64,000 nucleotides of DNA from Mesonia phycicola (GTDB lineage Bacteria > Bacteroidota > Bacteroidia > Flavobacteriales > Flavobacteriaceae), in contig NZ_FQYY01000002.1 in the NCBI RefSeq assembly GCF_900141885.1, positions 248,001 to 312,000 of the forward strand. The letters are read 5' to 3'. Below, in pieces: positions 44,098 to 52,474 of this stretch. The position numbers were made by a program, and so were the translations under genes. The first letter of the stretch is position 1; each line of letters begins with the position of its first letter. The notes under the pieces are model-generated. The model had not been told where the DNA came from and made no database searches. It was given only the letters and a program-made list of their open reading frames with translations.

Positions 44098-45446
44098 GCC
44101 ACATTTTCTTTTTTACATAGTAAATCAAAACGCACCAAACCATCTTCATCTATTTCTGTAAGTCTTACAGAGTGTAATGTATTTACAAAACTAGGATCCC
44201 AAGGCATTTTTACTTTTACGTAATTTTCTGTGAATCCGTGAATGTAACCTTCTTTATTTTCTCCTTCAAAAAGAACTGTTAGCTCATTACCTAATTGACT
44301 TTCGTAAAAAGATCTACGTTTTTTAGCAGATAAACCTCGAAGCATTTTACTTCTTTTTTTACGTACATTTAAAGAAACAGCATTATCCATTTCTGCAGCT
44401 ACAGTATTATCTCTTTCAGAATAAGTAAATACGTGTAAATAAGATATATCTAAATCATTTAAAAAATTATAGGTTTCTAAGAAAAGTTCTTCTGTTTCTC
44501 CAGGGAAACCAACAATTACATCTACCCCAATACACGCGTTTGGCATTGTTGCTTTAATTTGCTCTACTCTATTTACGTATAAAGCTGTTTGGTAACGACG
44601 ACGCATTAAACCTAATAACTTGTCACTACCGCTTTGTAACGGAATATGAAAATGAGGTACAAATGTGTTGCTGTTTGCTACAAACTCTATAGTTTCGTTT
44701 TTAAGTAAATTTGGCTCGATAGAAGAAATACGCAAACGCTCAATACCTTCTACTTCATCTAAAGCTTTAACTAGCTCTAAAAAAGTATGTTCATGCTTTT
44801 TATTACCAAACTCACCTTTGCCATAATCACCAATATTTACACCCGTTAAAACAATTTCTTTAATGTCTTGCTCAGAAATTTCTTGGGCATTTTTTAAAAC
44901 ATTCTCTAAAGTATCGCTTCTAGAAATCCCGCGTGCTAGCGGAATAGTACAGTAAGTACATTTATAATCACAACCATCTTGCACTTTTAAAAAAGCACGT
45001 GTACGATCACCTATAGAATAAGAACCAACATAAAAATCTGCTTCATCAATCTCACAAGAATGAATTTGAGCTGTTCTTGCTTCTGTTGGCTGACTTAGTA
45101 AATCATTTAAATAACTAGTAATGTTAAATTTTTCTGTAGCACCTAATACTAAATCTACACCATTTACATCTGCTAATTCTTCTGGTTTTAACTGTGCGTA
45201 ACAACCAATAGCTATTACAAATGCATTTTCATTAATTTTTTGAGCTTGCTTTACAATAGATTTAAAACGCTTATCTGCATTTTCTGTAACACTACACGTA
45301 TTAATCACATAGATCTCTGCTTTTTCTGTAAACTCTACCCTATTGAAACCTTCTTTCTCAAACGAACGAGCAATCGTAGAAGTTTCAGAAAAATTAAGTT
45401 TACAACCTAAAGTGTAAAATGCTACATTTTTATTTGTATCTATCAT
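44094..45446 (-). CDS. mtaB: tRNA t6A37 methylthiotransferase MtaB
   Basis: Radical-SAM enzyme of 450 residues that adds a methylthio group to t6A at position 37 of tRNAs. The N-terminal cluster cysteines are in LGCKLNFSE, NTCSVTENADKR and IGCYAQL; the radical-SAM CxxxCxxC is GCDYKCTYC near 158-165; a C-terminal TRAM-like region follows (GNELTVLFEGENKEGYIHGFTENYVKV). The SVTENADKR pattern and cluster spacing favour MtaB over MiaB and RimO. TATATTTG on the minus strand at 45531-45538 is a likely -7 box. Confidence 0.92.
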   Translation of the reverse strand: MIDTNKNVAFYTLGCKLNFSETSTIARSFEKEGFNRVEFTEKAEIYVINTCSVTENADKRFKSIVKQAQKINENAFVIAIGCYAQLKPEELADVNGVDLVLGATEKFNITSYLNDLLSQPTEARTAQIHSCEIDEADFYVGSYSIGDRTRAFLKVQDGCDYKCTYCTIPLARGISRSDTLENVLKNAQEISEQDIKEIVLTGVNIGDYGKGEFGNKKHEHTFLELVKALDEVEGIERLRISSIEPNLLKNETIEFVANSNTFVPHFHIPLQSGSDKLLGLMRRRYQTALYVNRVEQIKATMPNACIGVDVIVGFPGETEELFLETYNFLNDLDISYLHVFTYSERDNTVAAEMDNAVSLNVRKKRSKMLRGLSAKKRRSFYESQLGNELTVLFEGENKEGYIHGFTENYVKVKMPWDPSFVNTLHSVRLTEIDEDGLVRFDLLCKKENVA

Positions 45447-45530
45447 AACAGCTCCTTTCCTAATCTTTTAGTATTATTGTGATTGAAATACTTTGGCGAT
45501 AAGCCACAGCAATCCTTACAAAAACGCGTG

Positions 45531-45538
45531 CAAATATA
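45531..45538 (-). promoter_or_regulatory. Bacteroidota -7 box of mtaB
   Basis: Read on the minus strand the sequence is TATATTTG, matching TAnnTTTG, about 85 bases before the mtaB start. Confidence 0.45.
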
Positions 45539-45562
45539 CTATCTAAAATTGGTTTAAGAAAA

Positions 45563-47176
45563 TTGATAAATTACACTAACAACATAATTATCAAGCTATT
45601 ATTTATAGCCTTTATATTTATTGGTTTCTCTAGCTGCCAAAACACAAGAAAAAGCAATCAAGATCATCTAGTTTTTCGGTATAACGAACACGCAAATATT
45701 ACCTCTTTAGATCCTGCTTTTGCTAAAGATCAACGTAATATTTGGCCTTGCAATCAATTATACAATAGTTTGGTTCAGTTAGACGATAGTTTAAATATTC
45801 AGCCAGATTTAGCTGAAAATTGGACTATTTCTGCAGATGCTAAAACCTATACTTTTTCTCTAAGAAAAGGTATCTATTTTCATAAACATCAAATTTTTGG
45901 AGCAGACTCTACCAGAACAGTAAATGCAAAAGACGTTGTTTATAGTTTACAACGTTTAACAGATACAAAATTGGCTTCTCCAGGAAGTTGGGTCATGCAA
46001 AATGTAGAGAGCATTACTGCTTTAAATGATACCTCTGTGATTATTCAACTTAAAAAGCCATTTCCTGCATTTTTAGGATTATTATCGATGAAGTTTTGCT
46101 CTATTATCCCTACGGAAATGCAAGAACTTGATTTTAGAGAAAACCCAATTGGCACAGGACCGTTTAAATTTAAGCGCTGGGAAGCCAATGAAAAATTGGT
46201 GTTCAGAAAAAATAATCTTTATTTTGAAAAAGATAAAAAAGGTGAGCAATTACCCTATCTTGAAGCTATTGCCATTACATTTTTACCAGATAAACAAAGT
46301 GAATTTTTACAATTTGCTCAAGGAAATATAGATTTTTTAAGCGGATTAGACCCATCTTATAAAGATGAATTGCTTTCTGCCGTAGGAAATCTGAAAGAAA
46401 AATATAGCAAGCGAGTAAACATGCTTTCTGCTCCTTATTTAAATACAGAGTATTTAGGTATTTATCTTGACAGTAACACCCCAGAAATTAATGCCCAGCA
46501 ATTACGCCAAGCTATTAACTATGGTTTTGATAGAAAAACAATGATTACTTATTTAAGAAACGGAATTGGCACGCCTGCAGAAAATGGTTTTATACCTAAA
46601 GGTTTACCGGGTTTTTCTAAAGATAAGTACTATACATATAATTTACCTAAGGCAAAAGAACTTTTAGCTTCTTATCAAGCAGAAACTGGTGACACTTCTC
46701 CAGAAATAACTATTAGTACTAATTCTTCATATTTGGATTTGGTAGAATATATTCAGCGAGAATTACAGAAAATAGGTATTCAAGTAAATATAGACGTGAT
46801 GCCACCTTCTACCCTACGCCAGCAACGATCTGCCGGGAAATTAGATATTTTTAGAGCTAGTTGGATTGCAGATTACCCTGATGCAGAAAATTATCTGTCG
46901 TTGTTTTATTCTGAAAATTTTTCTCCCAACGGGCCAAACTATACACATTTTAAATCTGCTACCTTTGATAGTTTATATGAAAAAGCTATTAATACCTCTG
47001 ACGCAAAAGATAGAATACCACTTTACCAACAAATGGATTCTATAGTAATAAAGCAAGCAGCAGTTGTACCTTTATATTATGATCAAGTGGTTAGATTTTC
47101 ACAAAAAAATGTACAAGGCTTAGGCATTAATCCTATTAATTTATTGGATTTAAAACGAGTAAAGAAAGTTAACTAA
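45563..47176 (+). CDS. ABC transporter substrate-binding lipoprotein, family 5
   Basis: Solute-binding protein of 537 residues of the DppA/OppA class, which captures peptides or nickel for an ABC importer. The TTG at 45563 is the only plausible start: it yields a signal peptide ending in the lipobox GFSSC (cysteine near 26). The family signature is AENWTISADAKTYTFSLRKGIYFH, and IGTGPFKFKRWEANEKL is the other conserved block. No permease or ATPase is adjacent, so the partner genes lie elsewhere. Confidence 0.88.
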   Translation: MINYTNNIIIKLLFIAFIFIGFSSCQNTRKSNQDHLVFRYNEHANITSLDPAFAKDQRNIWPCNQLYNSLVQLDDSLNIQPDLAENWTISADAKTYTFSLRKGIYFHKHQIFGADSTRTVNAKDVVYSLQRLTDTKLASPGSWVMQNVESITALNDTSVIIQLKKPFPAFLGLLSMKFCSIIPTEMQELDFRENPIGTGPFKFKRWEANEKLVFRKNNLYFEKDKKGEQLPYLEAIAITFLPDKQSEFLQFAQGNIDFLSGLDPSYKDELLSAVGNLKEKYSKRVNMLSAPYLNTEYLGIYLDSNTPEINAQQLRQAINYGFDRKTMITYLRNGIGTPAENGFIPKGLPGFSKDKYYTYNLPKAKELLASYQAETGDTSPEITISTNSSYLDLVEYIQRELQKIGIQVNIDVMPPSTLRQQRSAGKLDIFRASWIADYPDAENYLSLFYSENFSPNGPNYTHFKSATFDSLYEKAINTSDAKDRIPLYQQMDSIVIKQAAVVPLYYDQVVRFSQKNVQGLGINPINLLDLKRVKKVN

Positions 47177-47189
47177 TTTTATTAAAATA

Positions 47190-47197
47190 TATATTTG
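47190..47197 (+). promoter_or_regulatory. Bacteroidota -7 box of the HipA-like/DUF3037 pair
   Basis: TATATTTG matches TAnnTTTG and lies 13 bases before the start codon, implying a nearly leaderless transcript of its own. Confidence 0.55.
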
Positions 47198-47210
47198 CAA
47201 AAATTATTAG

Positions 47211-48005
47211 ATGCAAGAAAAAATTGATTTAAGATCTGTAAATGTTACTCGCTATATTACTCCACTGCGAGAAGGTGGCTCGTTGCCAGCAATTGCAGAT
47301 GCAGATGATGGTTTTAAGTATGTGGTAAAATTTAAAGGTGCAGGTCACGGTACAAAAGCATTAATAGCAGAACTTATTGGTGGAGCAATAGCTAAACTAT
47401 TAGGTTTAAAAATACCAGAGCTTGTATTTACTAATTTAGACGAGGCTTTTGGAAGAACAGAAGCTGATGAAGAAATTCAAGATTTATTAAAATCTAGTAA
47501 AGGTTTAAATTTAGGTTTACATTTTTTATCTGGAGCTATTAATTTTGATCCTGCGGTAACTACGGTAGCACCTCAACTAGCTTCAGAAATTGTTTGGTTA
47601 GATGCATTTTTAACCAATATTGATAGAACTTTTAGAAATACAAACATGTTAATCTGGAATCGTGAGGTATGGTTAATAGATCATGGTGCTTCTTTATATT
47701 TTCACCATTCTTGGGATAATTGGGAAAAAACTGCCAAAACTAATTTTCCTTTTATAAAAGACCATGTTTTGTTACCTCAAGCTGGTTTGTTAGAAGAAAC
47801 TAATTTAAAATTCCAGAAAATTCTTAATCCTGATGTTTTAAAAACAGTTGTTGATTTAATACCTGAAGAATGGATTACTTGGGAAGGCTCTAATTTGTCT
47901 CCAGAAGAAATTAAATTGGTTTATTTTAACTTTTTAACTATACGTTTAGCTCATTCAGAAATATTTGTAAAACACGCCCAAGATGCAAGAAAGACACTTA
48001 TATGA
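47211..48005 (+). CDS. HipA-like protein kinase
   Basis: Compact HipA-fold protein of 264 residues, lacking the N-subdomain of E. coli HipA. The ATP-binding lysine is likely K40 in FKYVVKFKG. The catalytic segment is FLTNIDRTFRNTNMLIW, with D138 and N143, and the metal aspartate is D157 in WLIDHGASLYF. These match HipA, which phosphorylates proteins such as GltX. No HipB-like DNA-binding antitoxin lies upstream. The next gene, encoding a DUF3037 protein, overlaps by 23 bases. The substrate is unknown. Confidence 0.85.
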   Translation: MQEKIDLRSVNVTRYITPLREGGSLPAIADADDGFKYVVKFKGAGHGTKALIAELIGGAIAKLLGLKIPELVFTNLDEAFGRTEADEEIQDLLKSSKGLNLGLHFLSGAINFDPAVTTVAPQLASEIVWLDAFLTNIDRTFRNTNMLIWNREVWLIDHGASLYFHHSWDNWEKTAKTNFPFIKDHVLLPQAGLLEETNLKFQKILNPDVLKTVVDLIPEEWITWEGSNLSPEEIKLVYFNFLTIRLAHSEIFVKHAQDARKTLI

Positions 48006-48366
48006 ATATGCTGTAATTAGAATTGTACCAAAGGTAGAACGAGAAGAGTTTTTTAACGTTGGTGTAATTTTATATTCTAAAAATCAGAAATTTATTGATA
48101 TGCGATACCAATTAGATAAAAATAAATTGGCTGCATTTTGCCCTGATTTAGATGCAGAACAGGTAGAAAAAAATTTAAAAGCTTTTCATTTAATTAGTTT
48201 GGGAGAGAAAAATGGAGGACCTATTGCTTTAATGGATATAGCTTCTAGATTTAGATGGTTAACAGCCACAAGAAGTTCTGTTATACAAACTTCTAAAACG
48301 CATCCAGGTTTTAGCAATCATTTAGAAGATACTGTTTCTTGTTTATTTAACGAACTTGTTTTGTAA
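47983..48366 (+). CDS. DUF3037 protein
   Basis: Protein of 127 residues. EYAVIRIVPKVEREEFFNVGVILYSKNQKFIDMRY is the DUF3037 signature, followed by helical segments. Function is unknown. The start lies within the final codons of the HipA-like kinase gene (23-base overlap in another frame), so the two products are made together. DUF3037 proteins often accompany such kinases, which suggests a substrate, inhibitor or adaptor. The palindromic repeat begins five bases after its stop. Confidence 0.85.
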   Translation: MQERHLYEYAVIRIVPKVEREEFFNVGVILYSKNQKFIDMRYQLDKNKLAAFCPDLDAEQVEKNLKAFHLISLGEKNGGPIALMDIASRFRWLTATRSSVIQTSKTHPGFSNHLEDTVSCLFNELVL

Positions 48367-48370
48367 CAAT

Positions 48371-48456
48371 GCGTTAGGGATTGCAATGAAAATCCTTTTT
48401 ATGAGGTACGAGTAAAAAGATTGTAATGTAAAGCCCGACCCGTTAGGGTAACGCCC
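48371..48456 (+). repeat. Palindromic intergenic repeat, copy B
   Basis: Starts GCGTTAGGG and ends TAACGCCC, so the outer arms GCGTTA/TAACGC pair. An inner hairpin joins ATCCTTTTT and AAAAAGATT. It shares an exact 17-base segment (CCCGACCCGTTAGGGTA, 48434-48450) and the GCGTTAGGG start with the inverted copy at 32422-32532, while the middle differs. It sits between convergent genes and might also end transcription of the kinase pair. Confidence 0.82.
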
Positions 48457-48461
48457 AAAAA

Positions 48462-49505
48462 TTATCTATTAATTCCCATTTTATTTATCCAACGTACGTA
48501 AGCTTGTCTGTTATTATTGTGCTGGCGTAAGGTTTTTGCAAATTTATGATACCCTGGATTTTCTGGATTTGCTACAAAATAGTAATAGTCGTGGTTTTCG
48601 TAATTTAACACGGCATCAATAGCAGAGATATCTGGCATTGCAATGGGCCCTGGTGGTAAACCTGCATATTTATAGGTATTGTAGGGAGAATCGGTTTCTA
48701 GGTCTTTATAAAGTACACGTTTTATAACCGTATCAAAATTGTTATTTTTTTTCTTAACTGCATATATTACGGTTGGATCTGCGTCAAGTTTAATTCCGCG
48801 ATTGTAACGATTCATATAAACACCAGCTACACGCTTACGTTCGTCTACTTTTGCGGTTTCTTTTTGTACCACAGCAGCTAGGGTATACACTTGGTTAGGT
48901 GTTAGGTTTATTTTATTGGCTTTTGCCATTCTATCTTCATTCCAAAAACGCTGGTATTCTTTTAGCATTCTATTTCTGAAGGTTTCTGCGGAAGTATTCC
49001 AATACAATTGATATTGATTAGGTATATACATAGCCAATGCAGTTTCTGCCTTAAAATTATTTTCTGCTAAAAATGTAGAATCTTGCATTACTTCTAGTAA
49101 AGAAATACTGTCTGCTTCTATTTGCATGGCTATTCTGCCGGCAAGATTTTCTATACGCTCTTGATTATTAAATACTACAGCTACAGGTTGATTATTGCTT
49201 CTTAAAGTGTTTACTATTTCATTATTATTCATCCCTTTTTTTAGAATGAATCTTCCTGGTTTTAGGTTATTAGCGTAACCTTTTTTTCTTGCAATAGCAT
49301 CAAAACTTGAAATGTCTTTAACTAAAGGCTTTAATTGCTCAATTACCTCTGCATATTCTGCATTTGTAGGTACAAAAACTTCTTGCGTATCTGAAGAAAA
49401 ATTAGTGTTAGCGGTAAAAATAGAGTTGTACACAAAATAACTAAACACACCTAAGCCTACTATCCCTAAAAGAGATATAATTACTAATATTTTTTTAATA
49501 TACAT
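48462..49505 (-). CDS. mltG: Endolytic transglycosylase MltG
   Basis: Inner-membrane protein of 347 residues that cuts nascent peptidoglycan strands to end their growth. One N-terminal span (KKILVIISLLGIVGLGVFSYFV) leads to a LysM-like region and the YceG domain. The catalytic glutamate is in AAVVQKETAKVDERKRVAGVYMNR, and the signature LDADPTVIYA and SPYNTYKYAGLPPGPIAMP are intact. It is at the end of a dapF-GNAT-mltG unit, overlapping its neighbour by 11 bases. Confidence 0.94.
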   Translation of the reverse strand: MYIKKILVIISLLGIVGLGVFSYFVYNSIFTANTNFSSDTQEVFVPTNAEYAEVIEQLKPLVKDISSFDAIARKKGYANNLKPGRFILKKGMNNNEIVNTLRSNNQPVAVVFNNQERIENLAGRIAMQIEADSISLLEVMQDSTFLAENNFKAETALAMYIPNQYQLYWNTSAETFRNRMLKEYQRFWNEDRMAKANKINLTPNQVYTLAAVVQKETAKVDERKRVAGVYMNRYNRGIKLDADPTVIYAVKKKNNNFDTVIKRVLYKDLETDSPYNTYKYAGLPPGPIAMPDISAIDAVLNYENHDYYYFVANPENPGYHKFAKTLRQHNNNRQAYVRWINKMGINR

Positions 49506-50025
49506 TATTTAATAATTGATATAAATATTCGTTTTTATAAATTCCGTTTACGAGGTTCCAGTCTTTTTTCACCCCTATTTTTTGAAAACCTTGGTGCTCA
49601 AAAAGTTTCTGACTTTTTAAATTATCTTCTGCTACATTGGCATACACTTGGTGCAGCTTTAAACGCTCAAAAGCATAACCACAAAGTAAATTTAGAGCTT
49701 CTGCCCCAAAGCCTTTACCTCTATTTTGTTGCTCTACAATTAATATACCGATAGCTGCTCTGCGATGTTGCGGGTCAAAATCAAAAATATCTATTAAGCC
49801 TAAACTCTCTTTCTCATTATTTTCAATAACTAAACGTAATTGTTTTACCTCATAAATATCTCGATATGCATTATCTAAGTATTGCTGAATTAAAAAACGA
49901 GAATATGGGGTTTGTGTAGAGCTTAACTCCCACAAATCTTCGTTGTTTTCTATTTGATAAATAAAATCTAGATCTTCTGGCTCTAACGGTCTTAAACTAA
50001 TATGTTTTCCCGTTAATGTTAGCAT
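49495..50025 (-). CDS. GNAT family N-acetyltransferase
   Basis: Acetyltransferase of 176 residues of the RimJ/RimL-type GNAT subgroup. The N-terminal LTGKHISLRPLEPEDLDFIYQIENN is typical, and the acetyl-CoA pyrophosphate loop is QQNRGKGFGAEALNLL. The end ENLKSQKLFEHQGFQKIG is the usual final block. The acceptor (amine, polyamine or protein terminus) is unknown. It overlaps dapF by seven bases and mltG by eleven. Confidence 0.88.
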   Translation of the reverse strand: MLTLTGKHISLRPLEPEDLDFIYQIENNEDLWELSSTQTPYSRFLIQQYLDNAYRDIYEVKQLRLVIENNEKESLGLIDIFDFDPQHRRAAIGILIVEQQNRGKGFGAEALNLLCGYAFERLKLHQVYANVAEDNLKSQKLFEHQGFQKIGVKKDWNLVNGIYKNEYLYQLLNNVY

Positions 50026-50798
50026 AGAATTGTACCTTCAAAAACCTGCTCTGCTGGTCCGCTTAACCAAACATCTGTAAATTGATTTCCTTTCTGTTTG
50101 AAACTGATTTCTAAATTACCGCCAGGAGTTTCAATTTTAACTGGCAATGTATTGTATTTTTTTGCGTAGGTAGATGCAATTGCAACGGCTGTAACGCCAG
50201 TTCCGCAAGATAGTGTTTCATCTTCTACTCCACGCTCGTATGTTCTTACTTGAAGAACTCCCTCTTGTGGTTCTACAAAATTTACGTTAGTTCCTTCTGT
50301 TTTATAAACATCATTATAACGAATGGCAGCGCCTTCTTTTTTCACATCTAATTGATGTACTTCTGGTGTAAACACGATATGGTGAGGAGATCCAGTATCT
50401 AAAAAATAGTCTGTACCTAATTCTTTTACTTCAACAACATCTTGCATTTGTAAATGAATTTTATCTGCTTCTATTTTTGCATGATGTTTTCCGTCTATAG
50501 CTGTAAATATGGCTGTTTTATCTACAATTTTTAAAAATTCAGCAAAACGCACTAAACATCTTCCTCCATTACCACACATAGTACTTTGGTTTCCGTCAGA
50601 ATTAAAATAAACCATTTTAAAATCGTCTTCAGGGTCTTCAGAGTTTTCTAATAAAATTAAACCATCTGCACCTATGCCAAATTTACGGTCACATAAACGA
50701 TTAACGAGTTTGGTATTATTTTTGAAAAAACCTTCACGGTTATCGATCATTATAAAATCGTTACCAGTTCCTTGATATTTATAAAATTTTACAGTCAT
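50019..50798 (-). CDS. dapF: Diaminopimelate epimerase
   Basis: PLP-independent epimerase of 259 residues that converts LL- to meso-diaminopimelate for lysine and peptidoglycan. I choose the ATG at 50798, giving MTVKFYKYQGTGNDFIMID; a GTG 39 bases upstream is in frame but lies before the conserved start. The two catalytic cysteines are in MCGNGGRC (near 73) and LSCGTG (near 198). Length matches the family. TATATTTG on the minus strand at 50820-50827 is a likely -7 box. Confidence 0.96.
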   Translation of the reverse strand: MTVKFYKYQGTGNDFIMIDNREGFFKNNTKLVNRLCDRKFGIGADGLILLENSEDPEDDFKMVYFNSDGNQSTMCGNGGRCLVRFAEFLKIVDKTAIFTAIDGKHHAKIEADKIHLQMQDVVEVKELGTDYFLDTGSPHHIVFTPEVHQLDVKKEGAAIRYNDVYKTEGTNVNFVEPQEGVLQVRTYERGVEDETLSCGTGVTAVAIASTYAKKYNTLPVKIETPGGNLEISFKQKGNQFTDVWLSGPAEQVFEGTILC

Positions 50799-50819
50799 TT
50801 TTTCGTTATAAAAAGTGCG

Positions 50820-50827
50820 CAAATATA
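50820..50827 (-). promoter_or_regulatory. Bacteroidota -7 box of dapF
   Basis: Read on the minus strand the sequence is TATATTTG, 22 bases before the chosen dapF start. Its position also argues against the upstream GTG start, which would lie inside or before the transcript start. Confidence 0.5.
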
Positions 50828-50935
50828 CAATTTTCACTTAGAAATACTGTCGTTAAAAAACAGTTAAGCAAATATTTTGTAGGAATAAAAATTTTTAACT
50901 TTAATCATGTTTTCTATTTAAAACTCAATATAACT

Positions 50936-52342
50936 ATGAAAAATTTATCAAGTTTACTTTTAGTATCTATGTTGGGTGGAGCTCTTACACTTGGGAGCTA
51001 CAAACTATTTTTTGAAAATGAAAATAGCACCCCATTATATCAAACAGAAACACAGGCTCAAAAAGAAGCTGCTACATTTATTAACCATAACTTTACAAAT
51101 ACCGCTGTCTCTAATGCTATGAATACCGATTTTAGAGAAGCAGCAGATAAAACCATACATGCAGTAGTACACGTAAAAAATGTTACTGTGGGTAGACAAC
51201 CAAGAACCTTACAAGAATACATGAGTGGTATGAGAGCTGGTAGAGCTATACAAGGTGCTGGCTCTGGGGTTATTATAACTCCAGATGGCTATATTGTTAC
51301 CAATAACCATGTGATAGACGGTGCTAGTGAATTAGAGGTTACTTTAAACAACAATCGTACTTACCAAGCTAAAGTAATTGGTACAGACCCACAGTCTGAC
51401 ATTGCTTTAATAAAAGTAGATGCTGAAGATTTAGACTATATTCCGTTTGGAGACAGTGATACAGTGGGTATTGGTGATTGGGCTCTTGCTGTGGGTAATC
51501 CGTTTAATCTTACGTCTACTGTTACAGCAGGAATTATAAGTGCAAAAGGAAGAGATTTAAATGAAGGTGACTCTAAAATGCAATCGTTTATACAAACAGA
51601 TGCCGCTATAAATCCTGGTAATAGCGGTGGTGCTTTAGTAAATACTAACGGAGAGTTAATTGGTATTAATACCGCCATAACCTCTCAAACAGGAAGCTAT
51701 ATTGGATACGGCTTTGCAGTGCCTAGCAATAATGCTAGAAAAATTGTAGAAGACATTTTAGAGTATGGAGATGTACAACAAGCTATAATAGGTATTACCG
51801 GAGGTACATTAAACCCTAAAGCTGCTCAAAAAAATGAAATTGCAATTTCTCAAGGTGTTTATGTAGCATCTACAGCAGAAGGTGCAAAAAAAGCAGGTTT
51901 ACGTGAAGGCGATTTAATTACAAAAATTGATGGCATCAAAGTTAGAAATTTATCAGATTTAACCGCTTATATTAGAACCAAAAGACCAGGTGACAAAGTC
52001 ACTGTTAGTTATTTTAGAGATGGTGAAGAGAAAAATACAGGAGTAATTCTTTCTAAATATGAAACATTTATATTAGATGTAGCTGGCGTAGAAATTACAA
52101 ATGCTACAGACAGTGATTTAGCTAGTTTTAATGCAGATAATGGTGTCAAAATTTTAAGACCGCTTTCTACCCGTCTAGATATAAAAGAAAATGAGTGGTT
52201 GATTACCGCCATAGACAATAAAAAAGTTGCTAATGTTAGTGATGTTAAAAAAATAATAAATAGCAAGTCTAAAAATGAGAATACCAAAATAACCTTTAAA
52301 CATATTAGCGGTCAACAAGAAAATTACACGTTTAGACCGTAA
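50936..52342 (+). CDS. HtrA/DegP family periplasmic serine protease
   Basis: Envelope quality-control protease of 468 residues. A signal peptide or anchor comes first (LSSLLLVSMLGGALTLGSYK). The trypsin-like domain has the triad histidine in VTNNHVID (near 124), aspartate in QSDIALIKV (near 154) and serine in NPGNSGGAL (near 229). A full PDZ domain follows (GVYVASTAEGAKKAGLREGDLI) and a second, shorter one is at the end (VKILRPLSTRLD and onward). It should degrade or refold damaged periplasmic proteins. Single gene with a strong terminator. Confidence 0.93.
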   Translation: MKNLSSLLLVSMLGGALTLGSYKLFFENENSTPLYQTETQAQKEAATFINHNFTNTAVSNAMNTDFREAADKTIHAVVHVKNVTVGRQPRTLQEYMSGMRAGRAIQGAGSGVIITPDGYIVTNNHVIDGASELEVTLNNNRTYQAKVIGTDPQSDIALIKVDAEDLDYIPFGDSDTVGIGDWALAVGNPFNLTSTVTAGIISAKGRDLNEGDSKMQSFIQTDAAINPGNSGGALVNTNGELIGINTAITSQTGSYIGYGFAVPSNNARKIVEDILEYGDVQQAIIGITGGTLNPKAAQKNEIAISQGVYVASTAEGAKKAGLREGDLITKIDGIKVRNLSDLTAYIRTKRPGDKVTVSYFRDGEEKNTGVILSKYETFILDVAGVEITNATDSDLASFNADNGVKILRPLSTRLDIKENEWLITAIDNKKVANVSDVKKIINSKSKNENTKITFKHISGQQENYTFRP

Positions 52343-52359
52343 TTTATTGAATTATTCGC

Positions 52360-52394
52360 AAAAAATCCTCTTTATACCAAAAGAGGATTTTTTT
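52360..52394 (+). terminator. Terminator after the HtrA gene
   Basis: AAATCCTCTTT and AAAGAGGATTT form an eleven-base stem around a loop of TATACC-type sequence and end in seven T. Confidence 0.85.
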
Positions 52395-52425
52395 ATTTTT
52401 ATGTTACGAAAACGATTGAAATATG

Positions 52426-52433
52426 TATTTTTG
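52426..52433 (+). promoter_or_regulatory. Bacteroidota -7 box of the long GAPDH gene
   Basis: TATTTTTG matches TAnnTTTG and lies 41 bases before the chosen ATG at 52475. It also shows that a TTG at 52436 would be at about the transcript start, against its use for translation. Confidence 0.5.
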
Positions 52434-52474
52434 CATTGACTTTAAATTTTTATTCACAAACACAACACACAAAA

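Noticed and set aside
47211-48366. Classical HipBA toxin-antitoxin module
   Set aside because: No HipB-like helix-turn-helix protein precedes the kinase, and the partner is DUF3037, which has no DNA-binding motif that I can see.
50799-50837. Upstream GTG start for dapF
   Set aside because: It lies before the conserved first residues of DapF and overlaps the likely -7 box at 50820-50827.
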